16,422 nucleotides of DNA from Asterionellopsis glacialis (GCA_014885115.2 WKLE02005871.1:1-16422), one strand, 5' to 3'. Positions 8,232-16,422 are shown, numbered from the stretch's first letter. Notes: generated by a model not told the origin, from the sequence alone. A program made the numbers and translations.

Positions 8232-9566
8232 ATGATGGGAGGCGGAAACGACCTCTCGGCTGATGCGGCAGCTGCCGGGACAAAGAAATGGTTCGGTCAA
8301 CTTGGGGGTATGATGGCGAATGATTTGAGCAGCGCGGTTGACAATGAGCAACGTGACCAACAAAAGTTTCGTGCCAGAGGAGAGCGTGATGTTGAGCGCC
8401 AGAGCGCATTTGATAAGAGACAACAGGAACGGGAGAAGCGCATGGGAAACATAACAAACAAATGGGCGTCCAATAAAGCTGGTGAAACTAAGCAACAAAC
8501 TGGATTTACTGCTGATGTGTTCAATACAGTTCCGTGGGGACCGTCCACGAAGAAGTATTCGTGGGATACTGAAAAGTCTGCATGTGACTTTAAGAAGTGG
8601 ATCAAGATTTTATCACTTACTCTGCTTGTATCCGCAGTCTCCATGTCGCTTATTTTCGCCATTACCCACCCTGACAATGATTACGTGACAGCGGCAGGTG
8701 ATGTGATCGGAAATAAATTCTCCTCTCATGAGATTCTATCGGCTAACATCCTACCTTACCCTGGTTACAACGGACCGCTATCTCCAAGTGGCAAAGTTAC
8801 CGTTCGATTCAATAGTGACGATACGTTCCTGGTAGTTTTGAAGGCGAATGGGTTGGAAGAAACTTGTAATGGGTGTGGAATTCATATTCACGAAGGAGGA
8901 ACATGTACAAATGACACTCTTGTTGGTCCTCATTATTGGAACAAGGAGAAGTTTAATGAAGACCCATGGAAGGCTACGCCACCCAGAACGGTTTATAACG
9001 CAGCCAACTCTAAAAGCACCGCCACCTTTCATATGGATACAGGATTCGGATATCAGGGTACGATTGGGAAAGCGGTGGTTCTTCATTCAGAGAACGGATC
9101 TCGTCTTGGATGCGGTGTTCTGCATCATCCGTTGCAGCAGGGACCGAGCGTTCTCGCTAGTCTAGAAGCATCGATCAAACCGTATGTAGGCTATGCCGGA
9201 CCTTTAAAGTCAGTTACAGGAACAGTTCAACTCGATGTATATGATGATGATGTATTAAAGGTGCACGCATACCTTGAGAGAGTAGAAGAAAATTGTAAGC
9301 AGTGCGGCCTACATATCCACGAAGGCACTTCTTGCGACAAGCCAAATTTGATAGGCAAACATTACTGGAATAGTGCAAAATTACCAGAAGACCCCTGGAC
9401 TATGTCGGGAAGTGCGTGGTATTCATCCACAGCAAGTGGTACCGCAGCAAAAACATTTCATATCCACAATGGATATACTTTGGAGAAAAACTTGGGTCAC
9501 GCTGTGGTAGTCCATGCTGAGGACGGAACTCGCATTGGGTGTGGGGTCTTCTTCACATCAATGTAA
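8232..9566 (+). CDS. Membrane-anchored protein with two tandem Cu-only SOD-like domains
   Basis: The 444-residue product has a charged, Gln/Arg-rich N-terminal region (1-123, with possible coiled coil at about 38-72), one membrane span (about 124-144) and two SOD_Cu domains (about 173-297 and 314-442) on the far side, probably extracellular or lumenal. Each keeps the copper ligands HxH (218/220 and 361/363), a GPH/GKH His (234 and 377) and a late His (285 and 428), the disulphide pair (225/294 and 368/437) and the active-site Arg (291 and 434). The zinc ligands expected between the bridging His and the late His are not visible, as in Cu-only SODs and Cu-only SOD-repeat proteins. An extra CxxC (212/215 and 355/358) sits just before each HxH. 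Superoxide dismutation or copper binding is inferred. One exon; the earlier in-frame TTG was not used. Confidence 0.8.
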   Translation: MMGGGNDLSADAAAAGTKKWFGQLGGMMANDLSSAVDNEQRDQQKFRARGERDVERQSAFDKRQQEREKRMGNITNKWASNKAGETKQQTGFTADVFNTVPWGPSTKKYSWDTEKSACDFKKWIKILSLTLLVSAVSMSLIFAITHPDNDYVTAAGDVIGNKFSSHEILSANILPYPGYNGPLSPSGKVTVRFNSDDTFLVVLKANGLEETCNGCGIHIHEGGTCTNDTLVGPHYWNKEKFNEDPWKATPPRTVYNAANSKSTATFHMDTGFGYQGTIGKAVVLHSENGSRLGCGVLHHPLQQGPSVLASLEASIKPYVGYAGPLKSVTGTVQLDVYDDDVLKVHAYLERVEENCKQCGLHIHEGTSCDKPNLIGKHYWNSAKLPEDPWTMSGSAWYSSTASGTAAKTFHIHNGYTLEKNLGHAVVVHAEDGTRIGCGVFFTSM

Positions 9567-9626
9567 TTAGTGCAGTGTCGATGGGGTCAAATTAGATTGG
9601 ATGTGGAGTCTTCACATAAATGTTGT
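9534..9626 (+). repeat. Degenerate duplication of the SOD-like gene's 3' end
   Basis: The last codons plus stop (9534-9568, ATTGGGTGTGGGGTCTTC...) recur in the 3' UTR at 9596-9626 (ATTGGATGTGGAGTCTTC...), lacking one TTC and with a few substitutions; the copy reads ACATAAATG where the gene has ACATCAATG. The offset is about 62 bp. It suggests a short tandem duplication, or an old shift of the gene's 3' end. Confidence 0.6.
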
Positions 9627-9713
9627 TCATTGAAAATATGAGAAACGGATTAGAATATACGAATGAATAAACATATATAGTCATGAGAAAATTGATACAC
9701 TTGTATGACTTCA

Positions 9714-10095
9714 TCACAAAAATTTATGCAGTGCCCAGATGACCAAGACAAGAAAAAAAGCATTAAAAGCATCAAAATCGTCACGTAACCAAACGGTGAT
9801 TTCACCTCTGACCTCTGCAATGGGGTTCCCGCGAAGCTCGAGATGGTGTTCGTTTCCAGATGTTATTTCGAACCTCATGGGTCTGATAGATTCATCTTCT
9901 TCTGAAGGACAGGTTACCTTCTCGTGCTCTTCTTTTTATTGACAATGTGATTGCTATCTCTTCTTCCTCATTTGAAAAGCGATAACCAACCGCCCTAGTT
10001 TTCATTTACTGATTATATCCTTTGACGATTAGTATCAAGTCTTTCTCTTCGAGCTGTGATCGTATAACGGGCGAAACATGCGACAAATTGAAACC
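9714..10095 (-). pseudogene. Possible small gene, broken or with ultra-short introns
   Basis: On the minus strand three protein-like open stretches follow each other: 10095-10010 (with SQLEEKDLILIVKGYNQ), 9994-9918 (with YRFSNEEEEIAITLSIKRR) and 9901-9714 (with MRFEITSGNEHHLELRG, ending in AFFLVLVIWALHKFL and TGA). The gaps are 15 nt (10009-9995, with a stop in frame) and 16 nt (9917-9902), and both happen to start GT and end AG. Joining the three gives one frame of about 116 residues. I do not recognise the protein. It could be a pseudogene with two lesions, sequence errors, a gene with extremely short introns, or chance. A start is not clear; a 37-nt GT-AG gap to an ATG at 10138-10136 would fit the frame but is speculative. 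Confidence 0.33.
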
Positions 10096-10329
10096 TCAAA
10101 ATTCAATACACTCTATGTAAAAAGCATACACAAGTCATGTTTTTTTGTTCCGTTGGTCTATTTGTGTGTGTGATTAGCTAATTTAATATTCCTCGCCTTG
10201 ATACTTTTAAAATTGAAAAAACGGGAAAATTGTACAAGTAGTAGAAGACCGACCATAATTTACTCATTGGGCCTACATCATATTTTAAGGAAGTCCGTCA
10301 TCAATCTGATATAAAGGTATGTGGCTAGG
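10096..10329. other. Spacer, no gene seen
   Basis: AT-rich sequence with stops in all frames; it must hold the 3' end of the minus-strand SnoaL gene transcript. No clear additional element. Confidence 0.4.
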
Positions 10330-12236
10330 TTATTCTGATAACGAAGCTGCAAATACACGGCATTGATCTGCAAATTCTTCTTCGGCAATGTCCATATCTT
10401 CACCTTCTCCACATAGTAATTCATAGGCAACCTCTACTGTACTGAATTCCCCTTTCGCCGAACAGGTAATAATATCTGTTAACAAAACTCTTTTCTGTTT
10501 AGGGGAAATTGAACCCTGCAAATTATTTTCAGAACACGAAAAACATAGAAGGTTTAACAAAAAGAATATTCTAGAATAGCATCAATCCACAAAGAAAAAA
10601 ATCGTCTACATACCTGATCACACAATTTTCGAAGAGTTGAGATGCAATTTTGACGCAAGGCATCTTTTGGGATGTTGTTACCATTGTTACTTGACGACGA
10701 GGACGAGGTGGAAGATGAGCCGCTGGATTCAACTACTCCTGCATTGTCAGATTTGTTTGCCCATTCCTTGATTATTGAAATAGCTTCACTGTGGTCATCT
10801 CCATCATCATCATCGTCATCATCTCCATCGTCGTCATCATCGTCATCATCTTCAATGTTGGTAAACTGAATGATAGCATCTCCATTCTCATTGCCATCAC
10901 TACCCCCTTCTTGTCCTACACCACCCAAGAGATCACCGAGTCCACCACCCAAGATATCGGAAAGGCTACCCATAATGATTCTATTAGTAGGACGTTCTGA
11001 ATCCGAATTTTGTGGAGCCCCGTCACCAAGTAACGGTCCAAAGTTAGGAATTCCTAATATCCCATCCGCACTACCAACATCACTACTTCCATTAGAAGAA
11101 GAGGAGCTGCCGTCTCCGCCCTTACCGCGCAATACAATACGTGTTGGTACAGAATTTCCACTCCCACTGGACGATGAGGACACACCTGTATTTTGATTGA
11201 ATGCAACCTTAGCTGCATCACTATCAGCATGCCAAGAGGCATGATGATGGACCATATACCATGTACCACCCATCTTTCGGAAGATGTTGGTAGCTGTTAA
11301 TTTGTTAATTATTTCAGTTTGGCGACGTGAACCTCGTACGAATCGTCTAGCAAAGACTTCTTCATCACATGTTAAAATAGCTGTAGAACCCTTCACTACA
11401 AGTCTCATACCCGATGGCTCCATCCAATTTTTTTGAAATGAGCCATCCGTAGATTCAAACATATGTTTCCATGATTGGAGGACCGCCTTGGCACCCACAA
11501 GAGGGGCATGGGATGGGTGGATACATGTAATAGAGGCATCCTTTAACCATATACGTTCCATTGCACTATAATCTTTTTCTGAAAATGCCTTATAAAAGTT
11601 GGAATTAACTTGCAGGATAGACCCACAATCATCAATATGCATTTGAGATATTTCTTTTTGAATATTTTGTGCCTCCACAAAGTCTTGACGGTCAATCGCA
11701 GCATAGAGTTGTGATTCAATTTCACCTAATTCATCATCTGTAATTTGTTCTTCTGATTCGGGTGGCAAGCCTGGTGAAATACTAACAACCTTTTGTAATT
11801 CTGTTTCAACATCAAATGGTGCATCTGGTGATTTTAATATCCGATCAATCTTTTCACGTGCCTGAGCAATCCGAACTTTCTTTTCTAATTCCTTTTCCTT
11901 TTTGTCCAAATATGACGATGAGGACGACGTCGATGATTCATCAGGGCTACTACTGCTGCTGCTCTTGTTGTTACTATTATTATTGAGGGAATCACTATTA
12001 TTAGGACTGTTATCTTTTTTCTTGGCCATGTAGAGTAACCATGTTGACTTATTCGGGATATTATTACTATTGTTGGTTCTTGATGATGGTGGTGGGGACA
12101 AAGAGCTATGGTGGTATTCCACATTTTGAACAGTTCGTAAAGGAAGCACCGGTGAAAAAGCTATAGTCGTAGAAGAAAATAGTGCAAGGAATGTTGCACA
12201 AACGGCAACATTTGTAGTCAAGGTACTTGACATCAT
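10330..12236 (-). CDS. Plastid-targeted UVR plus SnoaL/NTF2-like protein (one intron)
   Basis: Exons 12236-10614 and 10515-10330 encode 602 residues. A signal peptide (about 8-26) ends TIA/FSPVLPLR, with Phe at +1 as in diatom plastid preproteins; an Asn/Ser-rich stretch follows. A helix (about 111-135) precedes a UVR motif (about 170-200, ESQLYAAIDRQDFVEAQNI), which in other proteins mediates protein contacts. Residues 205-337 form a SnoaL_3/NTF2-like domain: FYKAFSEKDYSAMERIW, CIHPSHAPLVG, VLQSWKHMF, then TNIFRKMGGTWYMVHHHASW. Next come a low-complexity Ser/Gly region, a poly-Asp tract (462-481) and a helical C-terminal segment. NTF2-like folds bind small ligands or act as scaffolds; the substrate is unknown. 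The start is the first ATG of a pair; upstream in-frame sequence begins only at TTG. It is divergent from the Mpv17-family gene. Confidence 0.8.
10516..10613 (-). other. Spliceosomal intron in the SnoaL-type gene (98 bp)
   Basis: On the minus strand CAG/GTATGT at the exon 1 boundary and AATAATTTGCAG/GG at the exon 2 boundary define a phase-0, 98-bp intron. Splicing joins LRKLCDQ to GSISPKQKRVLL. Without splicing the frame ends after 19 unrelated residues. Confidence 0.8.
10795..10855. repeat. GAT/GAC microsatellite coding for poly-Asp
   Basis: A CATCATCATCGTCATCATC-type trinucleotide run on the plus strand encodes the poly-Asp tract in the minus-strand gene. It is a likely site of length polymorphism and creates misleading open frames on the opposite strand. 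Confidence 0.75.
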
Positions 12237-12550
12237 GGTATTTCTGCTGGTAATGGATACCTTGCTTAGTTTCAACAAACTCGAAGTTGTTTTATGTGTT
12301 TGTAAGAATGTAGAATGATGCAAATGACCTATGAGCAGAAAATTCAAATGTTGAGGTGATGGAGAAGATTAGAGATGATTGTAAAGAGGATGCTCTGGGC
12401 AACAATTTTCTATAGAGCTCTATAGAGATAGAGACGAGAAGAGTCTGAAGAGTCTACGTATCGGTGAGAGAAAGTCTCCCTGGGTATGGCAACAGACAGT
12501 AGATAAAAAATACACAGTCCCTTGCTTGCTGCGGAAGAACAAAAAGCCCA

Positions 12551-12636
12551 TCTAGAGGTCCTACCAGTACCATGGGTCCTCTCTAGTCTACTACTTGTAG
12601 AGAGAGAGAGAGGTCCTCTACTCTAGAGAGAGAGAG
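12551..12636. promoter_or_regulatory. CTCTAG / GGTCCT motif block
   Basis: TCTAGAGGTCCTACC (12551-12565), GGTCCTCTCTAG (12575-12586) and GAGAGAGAGAGGTCCTCTACTCTAGAG around 12602-12628 are variants of the palindrome upstream of the Derlin gene, in both orientations. The words CCTCTCTAGTCTA and (AG)AGGTCCTACC are shared between the two places. Confidence 0.5.
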
Positions 12637-12873
12637 TATGCTTCCCTGCTTACCTTCGACCCTGCTTGGTGATTCCCTACAAACCAACACAAATCCGCAT
12701 TCGATGGCGCGTGCTTGCCCTTTGGCTTGGCCGTTGGCCGTCATAATACAACGCGTCCGCACGAAGTTTTCGCGCATACTCTCAAATGGACCGACCTTTG
12801 AATATTCGAACTACGATAATTGGTTGATTGAGACCATCTCACACAGTGGACAATGGCATCATATCCTGAACGG

Positions 12874-12934
12874 CCAATCAGTTTTGACACGTCATTTCAT
12901 GACGTTTAAACACGTCACAATGTGACGTGTCAAA
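12874..12934. promoter_or_regulatory. CCAAT box and four CRE-like TGACGT/ACGTCA sites in an inverted repeat
   Basis: CCAAT lies at 12874-12878. ACGTCA at 12889-12894, TGACGT at 12900-12905, ACGTCA at 12912-12917 and TGACGT at 12923-12928 follow. The outer two are parts of a perfect 12-bp inverted repeat, TTTGACACGTCA (12883-12894) and TGACGTGTCAAA (12923-12934), around a GTTTAAAC palindrome. TGACGT and ACGTCA are the CO2/cAMP-responsive elements known from the Phaeodactylum PtCA1 promoter, bound by bZIP factors. Regulation of either neighbour by CO2 or light is inference. Confidence 0.6.
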
Positions 12935-13189
12935 GAATGTTTCTTCCTACTAACTACTCTGCCATCATACAAGCAACTACAGTCACCACATTTCTGAGCT
13001 AAAATGCTGGGAAAAACAACGCGACAAAAGAACCGAGAATCGAGAGAACTGTGAAAAAAGAAAACGTGTGTCGACTGAACGCATACAGAAGGACAAACAA
13101 CCATCCCTCCGAAACACACTGTACTTTAGAAATCCGCAAGATAATTACCTCTTCTAAATTTAGGAGATCTACTTGCTTGCTGCACTACC

Positions 13190-14092
13190 ATGATTGCCTC
13201 ACGCAGTACGACCTTATTACTACTAACATTACTTGGTTTTGGTAACTGTTTTGCGCCATTACGCGTCCACACGACGGGGAAGGTAAATAATGCTGTGGTG
13301 ACAACACGACGAGTGCCATTTCTTCTATCAGAATCATCAACGCAGACTGAGGACAAAACGTCACCATCATCTGATCCGACAGCGACGACATCAGTCACTT
13401 CATCATCCGATGTTGATTTATGTACGATCGAAGGATCATTTTGTGATCCACAGGATGTACCAATCAACACAAACGAAGCGGAATTATCATCAGCGGCAAC
13501 AGAAGGTGGATTTTCCTATGGTGATTTTGCACGTAATTATCCATTTGTCAATAATATAGGCATTGCTACGTGTAAAACAGCTGCAGCAGATTTACTCGCA
13601 CAAACGGTGATTGCACAAACACCAGTATCCGATATTGATTGGCAACGATCATTATTATTTTGTGCCTTTGGTGCTATATATCTAGGTGGATTTCAATATT
13701 TGTATCAAGTTCAAGTTTTCAAACGACTATTTGATGTTGATTCATTTACATCACAACCATGGGCCGACAAACTACAGGATGGACCTGGATTACGTGCCCT
13801 GGCAGCACAGACTGCATTAGATTTAGGTGTTTTGACGCTTGTCTATTTGCCTACATTTTACATTTTCAAAGCCGGCGTTTTTAGCGGATCAATGGATCCT
13901 GCTGTTTGGGCAAGCACAGGCTTGGAATCCTACACAACTAACTTTGCCAAAGATGAATTAGACCTTGTACGTGTTTGGCTCCCAGCTGATCTCGTATGCT
14001 TTTCTGTCCCTCTTTACCTACGATTACCAGTACGTCATATAGTAAGCTTTGTATGGACAGCATATCTTTCCTTTGCACGAGGTGGACACTGA
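13190..14092 (+). CDS. Mpv17/PMP22-family membrane protein with plastid-type presequence
   Basis: Single exon, 300 residues, from an ATG 7 bp after CTTGCTTGCTGC. A signal peptide (about 4-20) ends GNC/FAPLR, close to the diatom ASAFAP motif, so entry to the plastid through the ER is likely. A Ser/Thr/Asp-rich transit and linker region runs to about 105. The Mpv17/PMP22 domain follows (about 115-296): TAAADLLAQ near the start, FGAIYLGGFQYLYQ, and the C-terminal block VRVWLPADLVCFSVPLYLR...VWTAYLSF, which matches the family pattern W-x-P-x3-x-x-F-x-V-P-x4-R...W-x-x-Y-L-S. Members sit in inner mitochondrial, peroxisomal or plastid envelope membranes and some form channels; the substrate is unsettled. 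The presequence argues against a peroxisomal or mitochondrial copy. Confidence 0.83.
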   Translation: MIASRSTTLLLLTLLGFGNCFAPLRVHTTGKVNNAVVTTRRVPFLLSESSTQTEDKTSPSSDPTATTSVTSSSDVDLCTIEGSFCDPQDVPINTNEAELSSAATEGGFSYGDFARNYPFVNNIGIATCKTAAADLLAQTVIAQTPVSDIDWQRSLLFCAFGAIYLGGFQYLYQVQVFKRLFDVDSFTSQPWADKLQDGPGLRALAAQTALDLGVLTLVYLPTFYIFKAGVFSGSMDPAVWASTGLESYTTNFAKDELDLVRVWLPADLVCFSVPLYLRLPVRHIVSFVWTAYLSFARGGH

Positions 14093-15520
14093 ATTTTAGC
14101 CACGAGTGCTGAACTATCAATCAAAATTTTTTTTGGTTTATAATCCATCATGATAATAATCTAGACATTACTCACAGTTAGTACTGTACCCGTTTGAGAA
14201 CGCGTTCTTGTATATCTTAAGTTCTATTTGAAGGATGAATTTTTATTCGTAACCTATTCTAGAGAGGGTTATTTGAAACAGTAGTAGAAACTTGCTTGAT
14301 TTATCGTGACGCAGACAGCAAGACGACTGACTACTTCTCTCTAAGAAATGAAGGCGCCATTTTCAAAGTTTTTTTAGAAAGTCTCAAATACTCTTATTTA
14401 AGGAGCTTGCTATTCGTCTTCCACAGAATCAATTCATATGTTGCCCACGGTTTTCCGTATTTTCTATCTGCTGCTGTATTCCCTTTCATGTAGAAATTCA
14501 TTACTATGCGATTACAGCGTACCGGGTACTTTTCAGATATTTTGTGTTTTTTGTGAAGCACCACATGGTTGAATATCTTTTGACGCCAGAGGTGAGCGCG
14601 TACCTTGAATTATGTACATTATTCGAGATAAGAGTATTTATTGGTATGTGATAAGTAATTTGTTCCTCATTAAAAAAGCGGGAAACATTTATCACTTGAC
14701 TGCCCTTACTGTACCAGATACAGATTCAATTCTCAAGACAGTACCTTGTACAGTATCAGTCCTAGGTACTGGAAGCTACCTGTACAGCACGTACCATTCC
14801 ACTTTCTAACGGTAAGATTATTTTCCTGAAAGTGAAGCAAAAAGTAGCTCGACAATTTCTTGCAGAGTTCGTCTTCCGTACAGTACAGGTACGTAGATTT
14901 AGAAATCATCGTGAGCCCCCGTAATGTCCTACGGGACCTAATTTATCTTTAATTAACTTACCAGGTACTGTAGGACTAACTGGAATTCGTGCCAATTAAG
15001 TAGGAACTAAATTAATTACGACGTATGCTGGACTAACGATAATTTATATTTATTAAAAAAAATGATATTTCATTATTTTTTATATTGAAAAAGTAGGACA
15101 AATGAAACCTGAACGGACCAGACGTTTACATGACAAAAAGTGATACTAAATTAAGCACTTACTTATATTGGTACAGTACCCTCTAATTTCTATATATAAA
15201 AAATAATACAAAAGGTACCTGGTAGTACCCATGATCGGCGATTTCACATTCTGGTCGTGCAAGACTAAACGCTAAATTTTGAAATTTTCCTCGGAGTAAA
15301 AATCATCTGACCAACCGTATCGAACAAAATAAAACGAATAAAAATTATTCATTCATGTATATTTGTTGCAAATCAAAACTTCTCGAAGTGACAAGATCAA
15401 GAATAGGAAAGAGCTAAAAATGTGGAGTAAGGCGGAAACAGTCTTGTCTCTGTCAACAAGTTCCGATATCACCGAGAAACTACGTATCAACTGCCGATAC
15501 AACAAGACTCTTATATTACA
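14093..15520. other. Long spacer with GTAC-word clusters, no gene seen
   Basis: No convincing gene: small frames such as 14296-14493 (TTG start) and 14612-14809 have no recognisable features. GTAC-centred words cluster at 14711-14800 and 14878-14896, and near 14961, 15171 and 15213-15230. TATTCTAGAGAGG at 14257-14269 is a single CTAGAGAG copy. The last 150 bp must include the promoter and 5' UTR of the PS-repeat gene. Confidence 0.5.
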
Positions 15521-16422
15521 ATGATGCATCAACGATGTCTCTATCTGTGGTATGTTGCTCTTGTACTTGGAATGGCAGATACCCAAACGATCGCTCCAAG
15601 CGTCAGTTTAAAGCCAAGTCTGAAACCATCACAACAACCAAGTACAATGCCGAGTTTTCGACATAGCCAAAGCCAAAATCCTAGTCAGAGTGAGAGACCT
15701 TCGTACGAACCATCTATCCGTCCTTCAGGTGAACCATCTGTAAAGCCGTCATCCAGGCCATCAAACGAGTCATCCGAATCTCCATCACAACAACCAAGTA
15801 TAACATGGAGTTTTCGACCTAGCCAAAGCCAAAATCCTAGTCAGAGTGAAAGACCTTCGTACGAACCATCTATCCGTCCTTCAGGTGAACCATCTGTACA
15901 GCCGTCAACCTGGCCATCAAACGAGTCATCCGAATATCCATCACAACAACCAAGTATAATACGGAGTTTTCGACCTAGCCAAAGCCAAAATCCTAGTCAG
16001 AGTGAAAGACCTTCGCACGACCCATCTTCTCTGCCTTCAAATAAACCATCAATTCTGCCTTCAGATGAGCCATCAATTCTACCTTCAGATGAACCAACTA
16101 CACATCCATCATCGTGGCTATCACGTGAGCCATCCGAATCCCCTTCCCTAAATACGGCATTGCCACTATCACAACAACCAAGTATAATACCGAGTTTTCG
16201 AGCCAGTCCGAGCGAAAGACCTTCGCACAACCCATCTACTCTGCCTTCAGATGAACCATCTCTACTGCCTTCAGATGAACCATCTATACAGCCGTCGTCA
16301 TGGCCATCAAGCGATCCATCCATACACCCTTCCTTGAACCCAACCTGGACACCATGCATAACAAGCATCGTAGAAATGACGATGAACGAATTTTCCGCTG
16401 ATGTCAATATTTCAGAGCATCG
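15521..16422 (+). CDS. PS-repeat secreted protein, 5' part (runs off the window)
   Basis: From the ATG at 15521 (a second ATG follows at once) the frame is open for 300 codons to the edge with no stop, so the 3' end is missing. A short hydrophobic stretch, LYLWYVALVLGMADTQ, is a likely signal peptide. It is followed by about 255 residues of PS-rich repeats (RPSYEPSIRPSGEPS, LPSDEPS and relatives). At the end the repeats stop and a non-repetitive segment begins (TPCITSIVEMTMNEF), perhaps the start of a folded domain. PSxxPS-rich secreted or surface proteins are common in diatoms and are probably extracellular spacers, likely glycosylated or phosphorylated; the function of this one is unknown. 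Confidence 0.8.
   Translation, partial: MMHQRCLYLWYVALVLGMADTQTIAPSVSLKPSLKPSQQPSTMPSFRHSQSQNPSQSERPSYEPSIRPSGEPSVKPSSRPSNESSESPSQQPSITWSFRPSQSQNPSQSERPSYEPSIRPSGEPSVQPSTWPSNESSEYPSQQPSIIRSFRPSQSQNPSQSERPSHDPSSLPSNKPSILPSDEPSILPSDEPTTHPSSWLSREPSESPSLNTALPLSQQPSIIPSFRASPSERPSHNPSTLPSDEPSLLPSDEPSIQPSSWPSSDPSIHPSLNPTWTPCITSIVEMTMNEFSADVNISEH
15629..16340 (+). repeat. Tandem 156-bp repeat inside the PS-repeat gene
   Basis: Units begin TCACAACAACCAAGTA at 15629, 15785, 15941 and 16169. The first two are 156 bp (52 codons) and nearly identical. The third is enlarged to 228 bp by extra LPSDEPS-type modules, and the fourth is diverged, lacking the QSQNPSQ part. All changes keep the frame. Confidence 0.8.

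Larger units (their letters stand above)
12237..13189. promoter_or_regulatory. Divergent promoter region of the SnoaL-type and Mpv17-type genes
   Basis: This 953-bp spacer separates two genes that both encode plastid-type presequences and are transcribed away from each other. It contains a (CT)AGAGAG/GGTCCT-rich block (12410-12440 and 12551-12636) and a CCAAT box plus a TGACGT/ACGTCA cluster (12874-12934), listed separately. CTTGCTTGCTGC occurs twice in the same orientation, at 12521-12532 and just before the Mpv17 ATG at 13172-13183. Two open frames inside (12638-12925 + and 12892-13119 -) look like chance. Confidence 0.6.

Noticed and set aside
9739..9942. Plus-strand open frame of 67 codons with an ATG
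   Set aside because: The opposite strand reads more protein-like over the same bases (charged and hydrophobic segments ending in a membrane-type tail); the plus frame is Ser-rich with no recognisable feature.
10672..11196. Three plus-strand open frames opposite the SnoaL-type gene
   Set aside because: They are created by trinucleotide and Ser/Gly/Asp low-complexity sequence of the minus-strand gene and carry no domain.
15997..16407. 136-codon minus-strand open frame rich in DGSxEG repeats
   Set aside because: It is the antisense reading of the PS repeats; the plus frame has a signal peptide, an ATG and no stop for 300 codons.
1..16422. tRNA, rRNA or CRISPR arrays
   Set aside because: No cloverleaf with a T-loop GGTTCRA context outside coding sequence, no rRNA-like stretch, and the only regular arrays are the 42-bp and 156-bp tandem repeats without spacers.

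Overview
The window looks like nuclear DNA of a diatom or a close photosynthetic stramenopile. The evidence is eukaryotic: short GT-AG introns of 98 and 114 bp, long intergenic spacers, and three proteins that open with a signal peptide followed by transit-peptide-like sequence. Two of those have an aromatic residue at the expected cleavage point (TIA/FSP and GNC/FAP), as in plastid preproteins of algae with a four-membrane red-derived plastid. A secreted protein built of PSxxPS repeats, a type common in diatoms, starts at the right edge. Several apparent GTG or TTG starts are only upstream extensions; I placed gene starts at ATG.

Positions 1-5900 are AT-rich with no convincing intact gene. 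They hold a 23-nt poly(A) run at the edge, a likely Mutator-type transposase fragment (1029-1217), a weaker piggyBac-like fragment (about 2994-3464), and a 42-bp tandem repeat (4327-4545) inside a block with 14-bp inverted ends. I read this as transposon debris.

From about 6.1 kb the DNA is gene-bearing: a Derlin-family protein with an ER/plastid presequence (6701-7813, +), a single-span membrane protein with two tandem copper-only SOD-like domains (8232-9566, +), a possible small broken or unusually spliced gene (9714-10095, -), a UVR plus SnoaL/NTF2-like protein with a plastid presequence (10330-12236, -), a divergently transcribed Mpv17/PMP22-family protein with a plastid-type presequence (13190-14092, +), and the start of the PS-repeat protein (15521 to the edge, +), which runs off the window without a stop.

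The spacers have their own vocabulary: GGTAC-containing repeats and palindromes recur between genes, a CTCTAGAG/GGTCCTACC palindrome family lies upstream of the Derlin gene and in the SnoaL/Mpv17 divergent promoter, and that promoter also has four TGACGT/ACGTCA sites in 40 bp, matching the known CO2/cAMP-responsive elements of diatoms. The genes do not form a pathway, but three of the five complete or partial main genes point to the plastid or its surrounding membranes, and the SOD-like protein points to the cell surface or endomembrane lumen. The most interesting leads are the zinc-less tandem SOD protein with a CxxC before each HxH, the in-frame stopless intron in the Derlin gene, the 15- and 16-nt GT-AG gaps at 9.9-10.0 kb, and the CRE-like cluster.
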